A program made the position numbers and the translations under genes. Below, one piece after another: positions 49,601-60,100 of a stretch of 64,000 nucleotides of DNA (positions within the stretch are counted from its first letter, which is position 1; each line of letters begins with the position of its first letter). Source of the stretch: Cliona cf. orientalis (Eukaryota; Porifera; Demospongiae; Clionaida; Clionaidae); contig OZ005706.1 of the NCBI GenBank assembly GCA_963930775.1, forward strand, positions 4,330,545 through 4,394,544. Reading direction: 5' to 3'. The notes beneath the pieces are model-generated. The model was not told the DNA's origin. It did not search any database and saw only the letters and a program-made list of their open reading frames with translations.

Positions 49601-51840
49601 TGTATGCAGCAAACATAACTTGTTGGCAGTAATATTCTATTGTCTCAGAACTTTTTGAACGTGACAATTTCTGCACTAGTACATGACATGATATAGCCAT
49701 TGACCTCATCACAACGTGCATAATTTCCATCATTCAATACTAATACTGTATACATTTGAATAGAAGCCCCACCCCGGGATTAGCAGCCATCCTTGAATAG
49801 TAGCCGCACATGGAGGAAACAGTAGACAGAGTGCGGCCATGATCTCAAACCATGAGCAATCATTAGTTTGCTAAAGCATGGTAGAAGACATCCTTGGCTT
49901 AGTTTTGTTGCTCATTCTTTTTCGATCATGTCGACAATTTGAAAAGCAGTCCTGAAAAACTACCAAGAGGTACCACTCCCAAATTAATAACCACCTTTGA
50001 TTAGTACCATAGCTAATCGAAAACAACATATGATCCAATTTAACACAAGAAATTAGCATTTTACGAATTCTCTTAATGTTTATATTATGGAGCGATTGAT
50101 GACCTTTACCAGAAAAATGCACGTTTTTCAAAATTAAAATTATTACATGCGTTGTATTAGATTAAGTACGGTAGTCATATTCCAGCAAGGCTGAAATTAA
50201 TAGCAACCCAACTACTAATACACCAATATGGTACATGCTTATTGCTCATAATATGAGTAGTTTCTGATCAGATCCAAAGTCTGCATATATTCAATCATAC
50301 CTGGAATTTGTGGCTATAAGTCCAAGTATTTTTCTTAAACAGTATAAGTAATCATCACTGCTATGAGTCCTTAGAATTGTAAGCTCCTCAGTAAGATTTA
50401 TAGCCATATTTAGCAAATCATTAGTCTGTGCAAATAGAATTGACATGAAGGGGGCTAAATCAATAAAGCACTATCATGCAAAACCATCAATAGCTGTATA
50501 TATGTTGCAAAATTGCAAGCTAACACAGCAGTGTTACAAAGTAACCACAAGAACGCACTGATACTGATTGCATGCAATTACGCAATAGTACCACATCATA
50601 TTGTGCATGCCAGATCAGCAGATCTAGTTTTTTCCTTAGTAGCAATTTACTTTTTTGCGGTTATCATAGAGTCGGTAGACTCTATGTATGTAATACAAAA
50701 CCAAAATGTTAATAACTCAGAGCAGAAAAAACTTTTAAGATTTCACACTTACATATTCATAATCTACGCCAGAATATCTATCTATCAAGCCCTCAAACAT
50801 CCATGAAAACAATCAGGTATGCCTGAACTAGCTGTTTTTAAAATCGTAAAAAAAGTGCATTTTGTCAATCTTTCTTTTTCATTATCAGGGCTAACTCATG
50901 ACTTCCTTGATCGCTCACCTTGGTTCAAGTATAAATCCACTCTATTTTGGAGCGCGCACGTCTGTGGCACGCCGGTTTTGTGTTATCATGACAGCGATTT
51001 AATCGTGGGTGTGTGCAGCGCATTTTGCGAGTGGGGAGGTGTCTGATTCGCCATTTTGTCACATAATGCACATGCTCATAATGCATGTGTTGCCATGGTG
51101 AAGTCATGTGACGAGTCAGTGATGTGGCGCCGCGCGACCGCATCGATCGTGTCCGCACGAGTGGAGATGAGGTACAAGACCATGAAAATTCTTGTGTTTA
51201 GCGAAGAAATCTTAAAAGCCAGTAAGTTTACTGTTGGTAGTAGCTTCTCTGAGCCTGGGAACGAGGATAGTCACTGAACTGACTGTTCTAGAGCTGAGGG
51301 ACCACGCCTATCAAAGTTACTGCATGGGTGCGGTAAGGCGAACTTAGGTTCTATGATTGAGTGGCGTGGCAATGATTGTTGCGCACTCGTCATCCAGGAT
51401 AGAGTAGACTTGGACAGCTAAGAAATGATAGCGCTATATCAACAATTAAACAAGCAGCACTAGATCGTGAATAATAATATTATTATGCCACCTCTATTCG
51501 TACAATTGCAAGGTCGGGTAGACAATGGTGCATGTCACTACCGGACGAAGGTGAAAATTTTTACATAAAAATTACTGTTGCATGCTATTATACGTATTCA
51601 TGGCATGCATCCAATTCATCTTCTCCTTGCATCCTGCTTTAAGATTAATTTTGAAGATCCATCTGATAATTGTGAAACAGAATATGAATACTTGTAAAGT
51701 AGTTAATACATATTGATATTGTCCAAAAACTATCTATACCTCCAAAGGTTCTTTCCAAATAAATTTAATTTGCGGAAAAATCTCCCAGATTCTCCATGCA
51801 TATTATGATAATCATTCAAAAATTGATGGCTTGGTCTGGT
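37539..51840 (-). CDS. ARM/HEAT-like helical repeat protein (whole gene span)
   Basis: The exon chain 50425-50301, 46332-46219, 44145-44091, 43251-43187, 43136-42752, 40442-40405, 40256-39955 and 39898-39831 is in phase throughout (with one base of a C run discounted). Less certain exons lie at both ends (51840-51740 and 37677-37539). About 400-450 residues are visible: helical repeats first, then a serine-rich linker, then helices with coiled-coil character. The ARM-then-coiled-coil order is like CIP2A, but I cannot show homology and give no name. It may be a separate gene from the TPR-like one downstream or its 5' half. Introns carry MITEs, element R and the 5-bp-TSD element at 46389. Confidence 0.6.
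37756..38070. mobile_element. Short hAT-like element, TSD CTGTT
   Basis: It begins CAGGGGCATAGGCAGGA and ends CCTGCCTACGCCCCTG, which are inverted repeats. It is flanked by exact CTGTT at 37751-37755 and 38071-38075. The interior has accacgcccattttgg words and no transposase. It is the same family as 11193-11586. Confidence 0.85.
38080..39830. other. No exon seen
   Basis: This is intronic to the ARM/HEAT-like gene model. I see a fragment of the cccttacgaaag repeat near 38230 and GC-richer sequence around 39300-39610, but no supported gene. Confidence 0.4.
39831..40442 (-). CDS. Three exons: linker and coiled-coil-like helix
   Basis: Minus strand. 40405-40442 (12 codons plus two bases) is followed by 39955-40256 (about 100 codons) and 39831-39898 (22 codons plus two). 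The middle exon is serine-rich at first, then helical (LSKVQVEQHIASVKRRFQSE). The third reads LKQHGLEFAKLCYQVKKHEE. The middle exon is open only if one base of the six-C run at 40094-40099 is ignored. Without it the phases at both ends agree, so an assembly homopolymer error is likely. Confidence 0.65.
40711..40825. repeat. Tandem palindromic array, ~33-bp unit
   Basis: Three to four copies of a unit close to gggggacaaaattcactagt plus gaataatgtcc follow one another. Each unit is itself palindromic around actagt (ggac...cactagtg...gtcc). Confidence 0.75.
40826..42751. other. Intronic, one unexplained open frame
   Basis: A plus-strand frame at 40916-41269 (117 codons) has no recognisable domain and no splice support. 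At 41380-41420 and 41740-41800 the phrase tttatcgggcccgacc and its inverse tcgataaacaac-like words suggest a diverged inverted-repeat element of about 400 bp. I could not fix its ends. Confidence 0.3.
42752..43251 (-). CDS. Two exons of the ARM/HEAT-like gene
   Basis: Minus strand: 43187-43251 (21 codons plus AG; acceptor acatag, donor gtaaag) and 42752-43136 (128 codons after one split base; acceptor ctgttgcag, donor gtaata). The 51-bp intron between them is the shortest seen here. The long exon encodes helices such as LEICAVLIESSSRLYYNN, MDIRVIKILLPIANDKML and RVAILSKFVNHLPTLQSL, with the spacing of ARM/HEAT repeats. No catalytic motif. Confidence 0.8.
44091..44145 (-). CDS. Exon of the ARM/HEAT-like gene
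   Basis: Minus strand: acceptor gacattcag, 18 codons after one split base (VQVILIKKSSETLISLLE) and donor gtaaat. It joins 46219-46332 (AG|A) and 43187-43251 (phase 0) correctly. Confidence 0.75.
44160..46148. other. Intronic, decayed MITE T
   Basis: Bases 45617-45970 are a decayed family T MITE: gagatgcgcctaac, cttgaaaaggttggag and the final gcaaaatgcacctaatat. No other supported feature. Confidence 0.45.
46219..46332 (-). CDS. Exon of the ARM/HEAT-like gene
   Basis: Minus strand: acceptor attgtgcag and donor gtactt. 37 codons between split bases encode ADADIILLCSVLNSSEEI and LTALQVLHGLSAIQE, an ARM-like helix pair. The leading G completes AG from the exon at 50301-50425. Confidence 0.8.
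46389..46695. mobile_element. Short hAT-like element, TSD AACCA
   Basis: It begins CAGGCCTGTAGGCAGG and ends CTGGCTACGGGCCTG. It is flanked by exact AACCA at 46384-46388 and 46696-46700. G-rich and C-rich tracts lie inside the ends. It is the third copy of the family at 11193 and 37756. Confidence 0.85.
47640..48235 (+). pseudogene. Remnant of a transposon-like ORF (uncertain type)
   Basis: Plus-strand pieces read as acidic/helical peptides (VEEATAALQQTPPAVEKAK; WAAVEEYVESELADGEDDEK), then a lysine/arginine-rich stretch and a GP-ARYPII-like end, with stops between. The order resembles the N-terminal, gag-like proteins of DIRS/Ngaro-type or similar retroelements seen in sponges and cnidarians. 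I am not sure of this. Confidence 0.3.
48415..49053 (+). repeat. Partial copy of element R with a nested MITE
   Basis: It matches 27182-27594 (tctaattatccgaacggcc; ttatatgctgtccgagatg). A 220-bp MITE at 48560-48779 splits it. The matching site in the 27-kb copy is uninterrupted. Confidence 0.8.
48560..48779. mobile_element. 220-bp MITE flanked by TA
   Basis: It begins ccgtatttcttctaaaaattc and ends aatttttagaagaaatacgg as perfect inverted repeats, with TA on both sides. Internal copies of gccgaatttttaga repeat in both orientations. It is inserted in element R. Confidence 0.85.
49060..50300. other. No exon seen
   Basis: It contains repeat X-like fragments near 49300-49360. The open frames at 49221 and 49871 carry no domain. 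Confidence 0.35.
50301..50425 (-). CDS. Exon of the ARM/HEAT-like gene
   Basis: Minus strand: acceptor tatttgcacag, 41 codons plus AG (DLLNMAINLTEELTILRTH ... YCLRKILGLIATNS) and donor gtatga. It joins 46219-46332 in phase. Confidence 0.75.
51740..51840 (-). CDS. Possible 5' exon of the ARM/HEAT-like gene
   Basis: Minus strand: acceptor gatttatag, 33 codons plus two bases (including NDYHNMHGESGRFFRKLNLF) and donor gtatag. Joining it to 50425 in frame requires a short exon between. A 25-bp candidate ending at a gtaagt donor near 50757 (YSGVDYEY) would fit the phase exactly. Confidence 0.45.
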
Positions 51841-52204
51841 CTATAAATCATAGTATGGGAAATCGTAGCCACCATTGAAAATTTTTAGACTCCAATAAAA
51901 CAAACTTTGCAACTGTTTATAGTGGTGCTGTGCAGCTTTGTGTGGATGAACCCTGGGCCCACCAAAAATTACATGCAGACATGTCTTACATTGCCCCTGC
52001 CTCATGGCAAGTGGTGAAGGATTACACAATACTATTATTAATGAGCGACTGTATAAACGCAATTGTGCAAGGTGTCCATTATACCCTACCCTACTCAGTC
52101 TCTATGTATACGCAATACTATAATATGAGTTAATGGGAAAGTCATATTATGTCAGATGGCGTGCACTGATGAATTACCCTAAAGAGGAAAAAAAAAGAAT
52201 GGAA

Positions 52205-52639
52205 ACAAGTATAAAAAACAATGTAATTGAAGGATGAAGTAGGGATGGCAGGGTCAAAAAGTACACAAACAAGATTTGTAGGGATAATCACATCCTCTAT
52301 ACATCCCTACGCTTGCTTTTTGAGTCGATGCAGGAATTAACTAATCAGGCAGGAATGCATGCGACAATCAAACCTAGTTATCCCCCGAGTATACAATACA
52401 GTATATGTAGATAAGAATGATGAATTTCTTCCACATAAATTTAATAATATAATATAATATAGAAGATTCGAACTAAGGATAGCTAGCACCAATGGACCAT
52501 CAACAGATGCATAATAATCGAGAAAAGCAAGCGTAGGGATGTATAGTGGATGTGATTATCCCTACATATCTTGTTTGTGTACTTTTTGACCCTGCCATCC
52601 CTACTTCATCCTTCAATTATATTGTTGTTTATACTTGTT
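52205..52639. mobile_element. Foldback MITE with ~120-bp near-identical arms
   Basis: The left arm begins acaagtataaaaaacaat and includes tgaagtagggatggcaggg and tacatccctacgcttgc. The right arm is its reverse complement and ends ttgtttatacttgt. The arms differ at only a handful of sites, so the insertion is young or gene-converted. Confidence 0.85.
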
Positions 52640-53010
52640 AGGTAATTATGAGTAATTATGATGAAACCTATGGTGTATCTATGAGGTAATTAAGAGAAAA
52701 TTCAGGGCCTTGATGGAGCCTTTCTGGGACTCGAAATTTAGTGAATATGTAGAGTACTGTATCTTGCACATGTATCCAGCAAATACCTTACAAGCAGCGT
52801 GTTACCTTCTCCGACGAGCAGCGATGGTATAGATACCCCTGCGCTATATATAGCACGCATGATGAGCAGCGTGCCACCGAACCAATCTAAAGTTCGGAAG
52901 CTTACTGCGCTGTTGAGCTTTTCTCAAGTTCGAAACTTTTCAATATCAAGGTCGAGAGTCACTCTCAGACTGCAGATGATCAGTCTTGTCTGCGACTGAC
53001 ATGTACCGTA
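52640..53010 (+). repeat. Dispersed repeat Z, copy 2
   Basis: It aligns with 15030-15420 (tgtatccagcaaatacctta; cctgcgctatatatagcac; gagtcactctcagactg). Confidence 0.6.
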
Positions 53011-53329
53011 CCATGAACCCACTATATTGTCTAAGAAGAACTAGAGCTCTGTAGAGCACATACCCCGCACGCACATTGCGCGATCTATAGATTTACTTTT
53101 GGTGCATGGCTATAATTTTGTGAACTTCAGAGAAATAATGGAAATGCTGCTTAGTTGTACTGGGGGTTCTGGTGACACTTGAAAAAGTGCTCTCTGCACC
53201 CAGACGTACCCCAGACTAGGAACATATGAATTTCTATCTATATTTATTGTAATAATAGTAGTATATACACATGTAGCTATCTTATATCATGATTGGTTCC
53301 ATAGGGTAGTCACTATAGATATCACGAGC

Positions 53330-53870
53330 GTTATTTAGAACATCCGACGATCTTTACCAGTCACATACTTGGCCAGTTGTGTGCATGAGCAGAAGCACAA
53401 TTGTTATGCATATGCATTGATGGGCACTGTTGATAGGCGTGGCTACGGTGGCCAACAAAAAGGTACTATTTGTGACGCTCATGGACCGTATCCCTCAATT
53501 TGACGCACATTAAAGCCAGTTTTTTTTTGCCAAATTCAATTAATTCCTTGTGATTACGAGTCGCTTAGACACCTATATCTCAAGATATGGCGATTTTCGT
53601 GCGAACGATGACGACGACACGACCGATTACTTTACCCCTTGCGCATGCGCGCGGGATAACTACATACTGATCTCGAAACGAAGTAATCGCTGTTGATTGA
53701 GAGCTTGTCAAGTGAAGAAGGCCTCGGTGATCAGCAAATGTTATCAAAACTTGTGAATCAAGCATTTTCAATGAAATCCACACTGTATATCTTGAAAATA
53801 CCATAAAAGCCTAATGACACCTCGTTTTCTATGTATAAAACAAGGTATGTATCAGCTAGCGTGGTAATAC
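53330..53870. repeat. Repeat Y copy followed by a reverse repeat X fragment
   Basis: 53330-53660 matches 11800-12141 and ends at the palindromic tttaccccttgcgcatgcgc. 53690-53870 matches repeat X in reverse (aatccacactgtatatcttg; aaaacaaggtatgtatcagc). Confidence 0.6.
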
Positions 53871-53927
53871 AGACACAGTATGACTAACATACTATAAATG
53901 CTGAGGATTAATCACATACTGGCTAAC

Positions 53928-56900
53928 CTGAACTAATAAAGTTTGGAGACTCATTGCAGTGGCAGTTTCTTGCAAACCAACTGTGTAGTGCATCATCTTG
54001 GTGGTCACAAGTGATGGAGCCACTTCAAGAACCTGCATTCAACATTTGTTATATTATTATCATATTGTATACTACAAACATGGACCGTAGAATAGTCCAC
54101 AATTCCAATTGCAGTTACAGGTTTGGATTGAGGTCATACACCACTACAATTTATTTTTGTGTAGATACACGTCAAAGCTTACAACACACACTGAACGTGT
54201 GGATGATGTAATACTCAAGTACTGTAGAATCCCGCAATTATGCCACTCTGCATGCTAGTATTCGATAAATTGGGCAGAGGGCTTATACACAGAATCGTAA
54301 CATTTTTACTTGACAATCATTGCCAACCAATGAATGCTACGTGGACGTGTGATCTCTGCATTTTCTCTGGCTGTTTATTGGGAATACTCGAGAAAATGAT
54401 AAAAGGCATAATATTATGACAAATTGAAGTGTGCTAGCTGTAGCTACTGTTTTATTGGACTCTAATATCTAGGTTACAGTCACAGGACCAGGGGGGCTTA
54501 TGTGCGAGACAAAACTATGTAATGTAAGAATTTGAGGTACAAATGCAGGGGGGAGTATGGGCGAGGTGGTGGCATAATTGTGGGATTCTACGGTAATTTC
54601 TGTGATGATCAATGTGGTCCTTGCTTTGGCTTGCCCCAAGCGGCTACAGTTCTTATGGAATATAAATGATTCCCAGAATTGAGCTCCCTTGTAGTAATTG
54701 GATACCATAGGTTGGTTTTGAATGCGTAGTTCAACGATTGCGAATGGTGCTATACAAGCCAGATTGCAATTCAAACGATTGTGAATTGCCCTGTGTGTGG
54801 GATGGGCAGAATACCATACTACTTGAGTGACAGTTGTGCTTGGCTGGGGTTGACAGTTGGCTTGAAGAATTGAAGACTCATTCTTGATGATCAACAGCTG
54901 TACATACTTGCATGCAAGTAGATCGAACGCATGCATGTCTGCGATTGCAAGAACGTGCACTTGAGCAAAATGGACGTGGTCACGTGTAATATTATTCATT
55001 GCACATTCTTTTTCCTGTGATTCTTTTCATTGCATCTTGTATAAAAACTTGCAATTTGCAATCAAAAGAATCTCGCATTCAAAACCCGACCTATATATGG
55101 TATTGTGTTCTAGGTGTGTCACCAGTGGCATGCATTCCAAAAAATGTTACACACCACATCAAATTACGTAATTTTATATCGGTACCACATGTACCCTCAG
55201 TGCCAGCACAGTTGAAGCCTCAAGTAAAGCTAAAGAGCTGGGACATGCAGCTGCTATAAGTATGTTTGTGTGATCAGTGATAAGTTAATCTTGTTATAGG
55301 AGCTAAGCTGTGTCTCTTATCCATCAGGAGACTTATTAGGAAATGAGGAGCAGTGCCGGTTGGCAAATGATGCCAGAACGTTTAACGAACACTTCAGTTT
55401 AAGCCACATAAACAAGGTATGTAGTAGTGATATATCGAAGGCCTCAATTACTCGATCCAACAGATCAGTAACAGTTGATTTATAGCAAAGATGAAAGGTT
55501 CGTTGAACACTAAGGATGCCTGGCAAGAATTTTTGATGGCTAACCCTGTCATTGTGCAGCATTACTGTTGCTTGTGTATGGTTGAGGTGTCAAACAATTA
55601 ACTAGGTGCACACATAATGGATGGTGACAGACCTGAATAATGATTGTGCGTACATTGCAAATTTCCTACACTAAAAATATTATGTACAAACTTTAACACT
55701 GAATGTTTTATCCCTTGTGGCACTCCAGATAGCGTCACCAGAGTAGTCCACTTTACCTGCAAATCAAATTTTTAATAATAATGTTAGCATCATGCAGGGG
55801 CTGCTTGGGGCGAGCCTGAGCTGTATCGGCAGGCTCTGTGGTACTCAAGCAGATGAGACTTGAAAATTTATAGCTGCTTAGCGCCCAGGCTCTGTTCAAT
55901 AGTCTCACCAGCACGTCTAGTTCTGTGTCCCTTGCTTTTTTTAGCTAAGCTGACTCTGATTGACGAGCTCTGTCTCGCTCTCGTCTCCTGGAGTATTCAT
56001 GGCAATAGCAAGTTCTTGCATGCATGAGTGTAAATTTACAAATCGTTGAATTAGAACAGCATATATACGAAATGACTGACGTTGGGCAGGGCTTAACTAA
56101 GGAAGAATTGACATACCATAATATAATATACCTCATTCATTCATGCAGTGCAGTACCGTTTGTGTGGGGCTCGCTCAGTCTCGCCCCAATTATTATTAGT
56201 CAACTGATAGGTGCATTAATAGGCGCAATTTGATTATAATATCTATGATATAATATTATTGCAATATAGCTTATATCTGAAGACTAACTTACAGATCTCA
56301 TGGCCTTAACAAGTACAAATCAAAAGTTATAAACTACAGTATCGCACACCTACTAATGGGGTAGGTATAGTATGCGTGATGTCATAATGATGTAATTTGT
56401 ACAATGTGAATGTGTATGCTGATTATGGTCTAGACATGAGAGTTCACAGTATTAGTTTCTAAGAGTCTAACTTTAAAGTGCTACGCAATATAATCATGGT
56501 GAAAGATCCAAATCAGCTTTGGAACTCAATACGGACACTGCTACCAATGGTGGCGACATTTTTCACCCATTTGAACCATCTGTGGAGAAAGTCCGATTCT
56601 TATTTATCAAGTGAAGGAATGCTATTTATGAAAGGGCCAAGACTGTTAACCTCAACAGCAATCTCTACATCGATCCATAACCCAAACGCAATTTTCGTGT
56701 GAAATCATGACTCAGTTGTTAGGCCAGCAGTCCAAAATAGTACAGACGTTGCAGATCCAGGAAGCGCATCTGGTGGCACATTCCAGTGCATGCAATTTTT
56801 TGCAGTTTTTCATCTATTTTTCTTACCTGTTCTATCTAGGCCATCTTTCACTTCTAGGGCTCCAAACAAAGACCAGAAGACAGAGGAACTCTTCTACTTT

Positions 56901-57183
56901 CTGCTCGTTCAAGTCCTATAACCTGGAGACATTCACCACCACCGGATGCACTTCCTGGATCTGCAATAATTGGACCACTGGCCTAACGACTGGACTGGTT
57001 GATAACGAGTCTTGAAATGTTGGAAAGTAGTATTTTTGGCTACAGTTTACATATCAATTATTTATCAAGTCATTTTGGGTGTAACATCGATGAATAGTAA
57101 CTGTATTATGGTGCACTAAATTATTAACTTGTCGACTAACCTGATGGATACTCTGTTGAGCATTCAATTGCTTGAAATGGAAG
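53928..57183 (-). CDS. Three 3' exons of the Tudor gene
   Basis: Minus strand: 57141-57183 (LPFQAIECSTEYPS; acceptor gttatgcag, donor gttagt), 55692-55756 (KVDYSGDAIWSATRDKTFS; acceptor gatttgcag, donor gtttgt) and 53928-54032 (VLEVAPSLVTTKMMHYTVG...; acceptor gaatgcag, donor gttagc). Phases close (G|GT, then 0). LPFQAIEC followed by an IW.A segment is the usual continuation after a Tudor core into the staphylococcal-nuclease-like half of an extended Tudor domain. Further exons toward the stop were not found. Confidence 0.75.
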
Positions 57184-60100
57184 CTGCATAACATAGAACC
57201 CTCTAAAGGCAGTACACAATATTTGTTAGTGACATGTGCATTAAGAAGCTAGTATAGCTACGCTACTGTAATACCTCATAGCTGGGAATGAGGTTAGTCA
57301 CTGAGCTACACTGTTTATATGCCGAGAGCTATCAGAGGGGCCCTAGGAACAACAAACGTGAGTTAATGAGGGGCATGGCTACGACTATTGCGTGTACATG
57401 CCATAGTTGCCAACAATCCCAGTTTGAGCGGGATAATCACGATTTTGAGGCTGCATGTTTTCACTGTCCCGCCTGACAGACACTTTCATCAAAGGAATGT
57501 CCCGATACAGCCCAAAAGTACCACAATAACATATGATAGACAAGATTATCACTACAAACTTGCAGAATAGCACTCAATTTTGACATTTTCTAGTCTGTAA
57601 AAGTCCCAAACAGCCAAGATCTTTCATGATCTCATTGTGATCTTCAGCTCAGTGCTACTAAACTGACGATCCAAATTTCGACCACACCCATGATTTTCAT
57701 TTTATTACAGAATTTTGAGGTGGGCGTAGGCAGTGATGTAGGTGTGGCACATGTATAGAGCAGCATGACGCAGCAAGTGAACTCAGGAGGTTGGCAACTA
57801 TGACATGCAACTTCAGCTCGTTATCCTGTACAGATGCATGCAATCACATATTGAGAGGGTAATCAAGGCAAACTTGAGTGCTACATTTGACTGCTAGCTA
57901 AGATACGCCCCGATGATATTTCCCTTAATGCCCAAAAGTAACTGGTACATCTACTGGATAAACATAATTCCACGTGTTGCTTCCAGTGAAATATTTACGT
58001 AGCCAACCCCAGGCCCATTGTCAGCTGTGCTTACTTTTGAACATCAAAAATGATCTGTTAGTGAGATTTTAATAGCTCAACTGGAACACATACAGTTTTC
58101 ACTTTTAAATCTGCAAAATCCACAATCTACTCTCTCTCACATAAGCACTGTATACAGTCCAACGAATTATTTCAGAGTTGGCTGCTAAGCAATGATATGG
58201 TTATCCCTTGTAAGAATTATCCACAAAACTGATCAAGAGATTGTTTAACTTAGTGTATAACTTTAAAGTGTATGCGTAATACCTGAAGTAGAGATGGATG
58301 TATGGGATATGTAGCACTCCTTGGAATCCACTCAGTGTCACCATAATCCACAAAGAATATCTCAAGTATGTCCTTCATGTCATTTATAGACAGCACAAGA
58401 CCACGATACCATCTTAGAAGTGCAGAGTGTTTATAATTAGCAACGAAGGACACCCTGTATATACAGCCCCATGCGATAGCATAGCCAACACTTTATCTTC
58501 CCACTCACACTCGATAAGTAGGGATGGACTGGACATGCTCACAATAACAACACAAGCTTTCAATCTGGTACAGTTACATGTACATACAAACTTCATCTGC
58601 CACCTCAGTGTGCATGTATCAATATCATGACACTAGGCTCAAGTGATCTTTCAGGTATCACTATCCACAACACTACCCAGGGGTGTGACTATCAGTTTGC
58701 ATGCTAGGCAACACAAATGGTTTATTTACTGGGAAGTATCACAGATATTTGTTCCCATGGGCAAACACTTGGCATGTCTCACGTAGCTACAAGGTGAATG
58801 GCTTGCTTTATAATTTTAGGGCTGGCTAACCTAAAAATAAATGTGTTATCATTAATGCTATTAGTTTGGACTTACTTGTTGTCAAATGGAAATTTGGCAG
58901 AACATGCATCACCAACAGCAATGGTAGGTACAACAAATGGAGACATCTCAGATTGATTTAGCTTCATCTCTACTTCAGCAATACTGTCATTCATTCAAAG
59001 AAATACAATTTTGCATTCTTTCATCAACTGAAACTAACCTGGAGTAATTCTCCTCCAACTGTACGTAAAAGAGGTCCATAGAATCAACAGCAGTAATACT
59101 TACAATAACCTCTTCATCTGATGGTAATGTGCTAAAACTGGAGAAACACAAGCGCCACAGCACACTCATAATGTAGCATTGTATACGCATGACGTGTATA
59201 CATGTACGTAGATTTGCAGTGACTGACAGAATATATAAGCAGTATAAATAATTCACAGTGTGATGTATGCAGGGTGTGTGTTCAAACGAGCTCTAGGTGT
59301 TATATCATGCCCACAAGGCATTATGAGATTTATTCCCTGAGCCGAGGGCAAAGGCAATAAATCCCATGCAGCTCAGGGGACATGGTATAACTATTTTAAG
59401 CCTTCAAGTATACCATGTATGCATGCATGCATATAATATGCAACTGGTCACAGGAAAAGAAGTAAAATAGGAATAGGATGCAAGGGTAAATGCTACTATG
59501 TCATATTTCCCCTCCTCTATTTAATATCATAGATACAAAACATGACGCAGAGACTGGAGGCTACAGACTAGAGGAGAGACATCGAGAAACAAGCTCTCTC
59601 TTCACTTTTCATCCATTGTTTTGGGCACAAAATCACCTAGGAAATTTTGTTTTGTTGGCATATTGAATGAACACCTATTTCATTGTTGCCATAAGCTATA
59701 AGTGCACGTGGTTCATAGCTAGCATCATTCTATGGGATCACAAGGGAATGAAAGTAATTATCAATAACGCTGTTCTACTCACTTATATTCACATTCATTG
59801 TGATGTGTATCTTGGTTTAGTGGAATGCATAGAGTATTACAGAGATCGTTCAGATGGCTACCATTAGCTTCTGCTAGTTCAACCTGTTTCAATAATAGTA
59901 TAGGTCAATACTCCCTCCAGTTGCATTTAGATGTTACTTTTTTCAATTCTGCCAAAGGATTATATGTTGCTGTTGTAACACAAATACCTGGCCAAAAGAA
60001 TAACATCGTCAGAATAATTTATAATCTTGTAAAAATTATAAACTTTTTAGCTCCATCTTGCACTCTGCAGGGTCCACCCACAGGGTTTGATTACACGACA

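Noticed and set aside
54469..54999. 176-codon minus-strand open frame
   Set aside because: Part of it is the right half of a family P MITE and the rest has no recognisable features.
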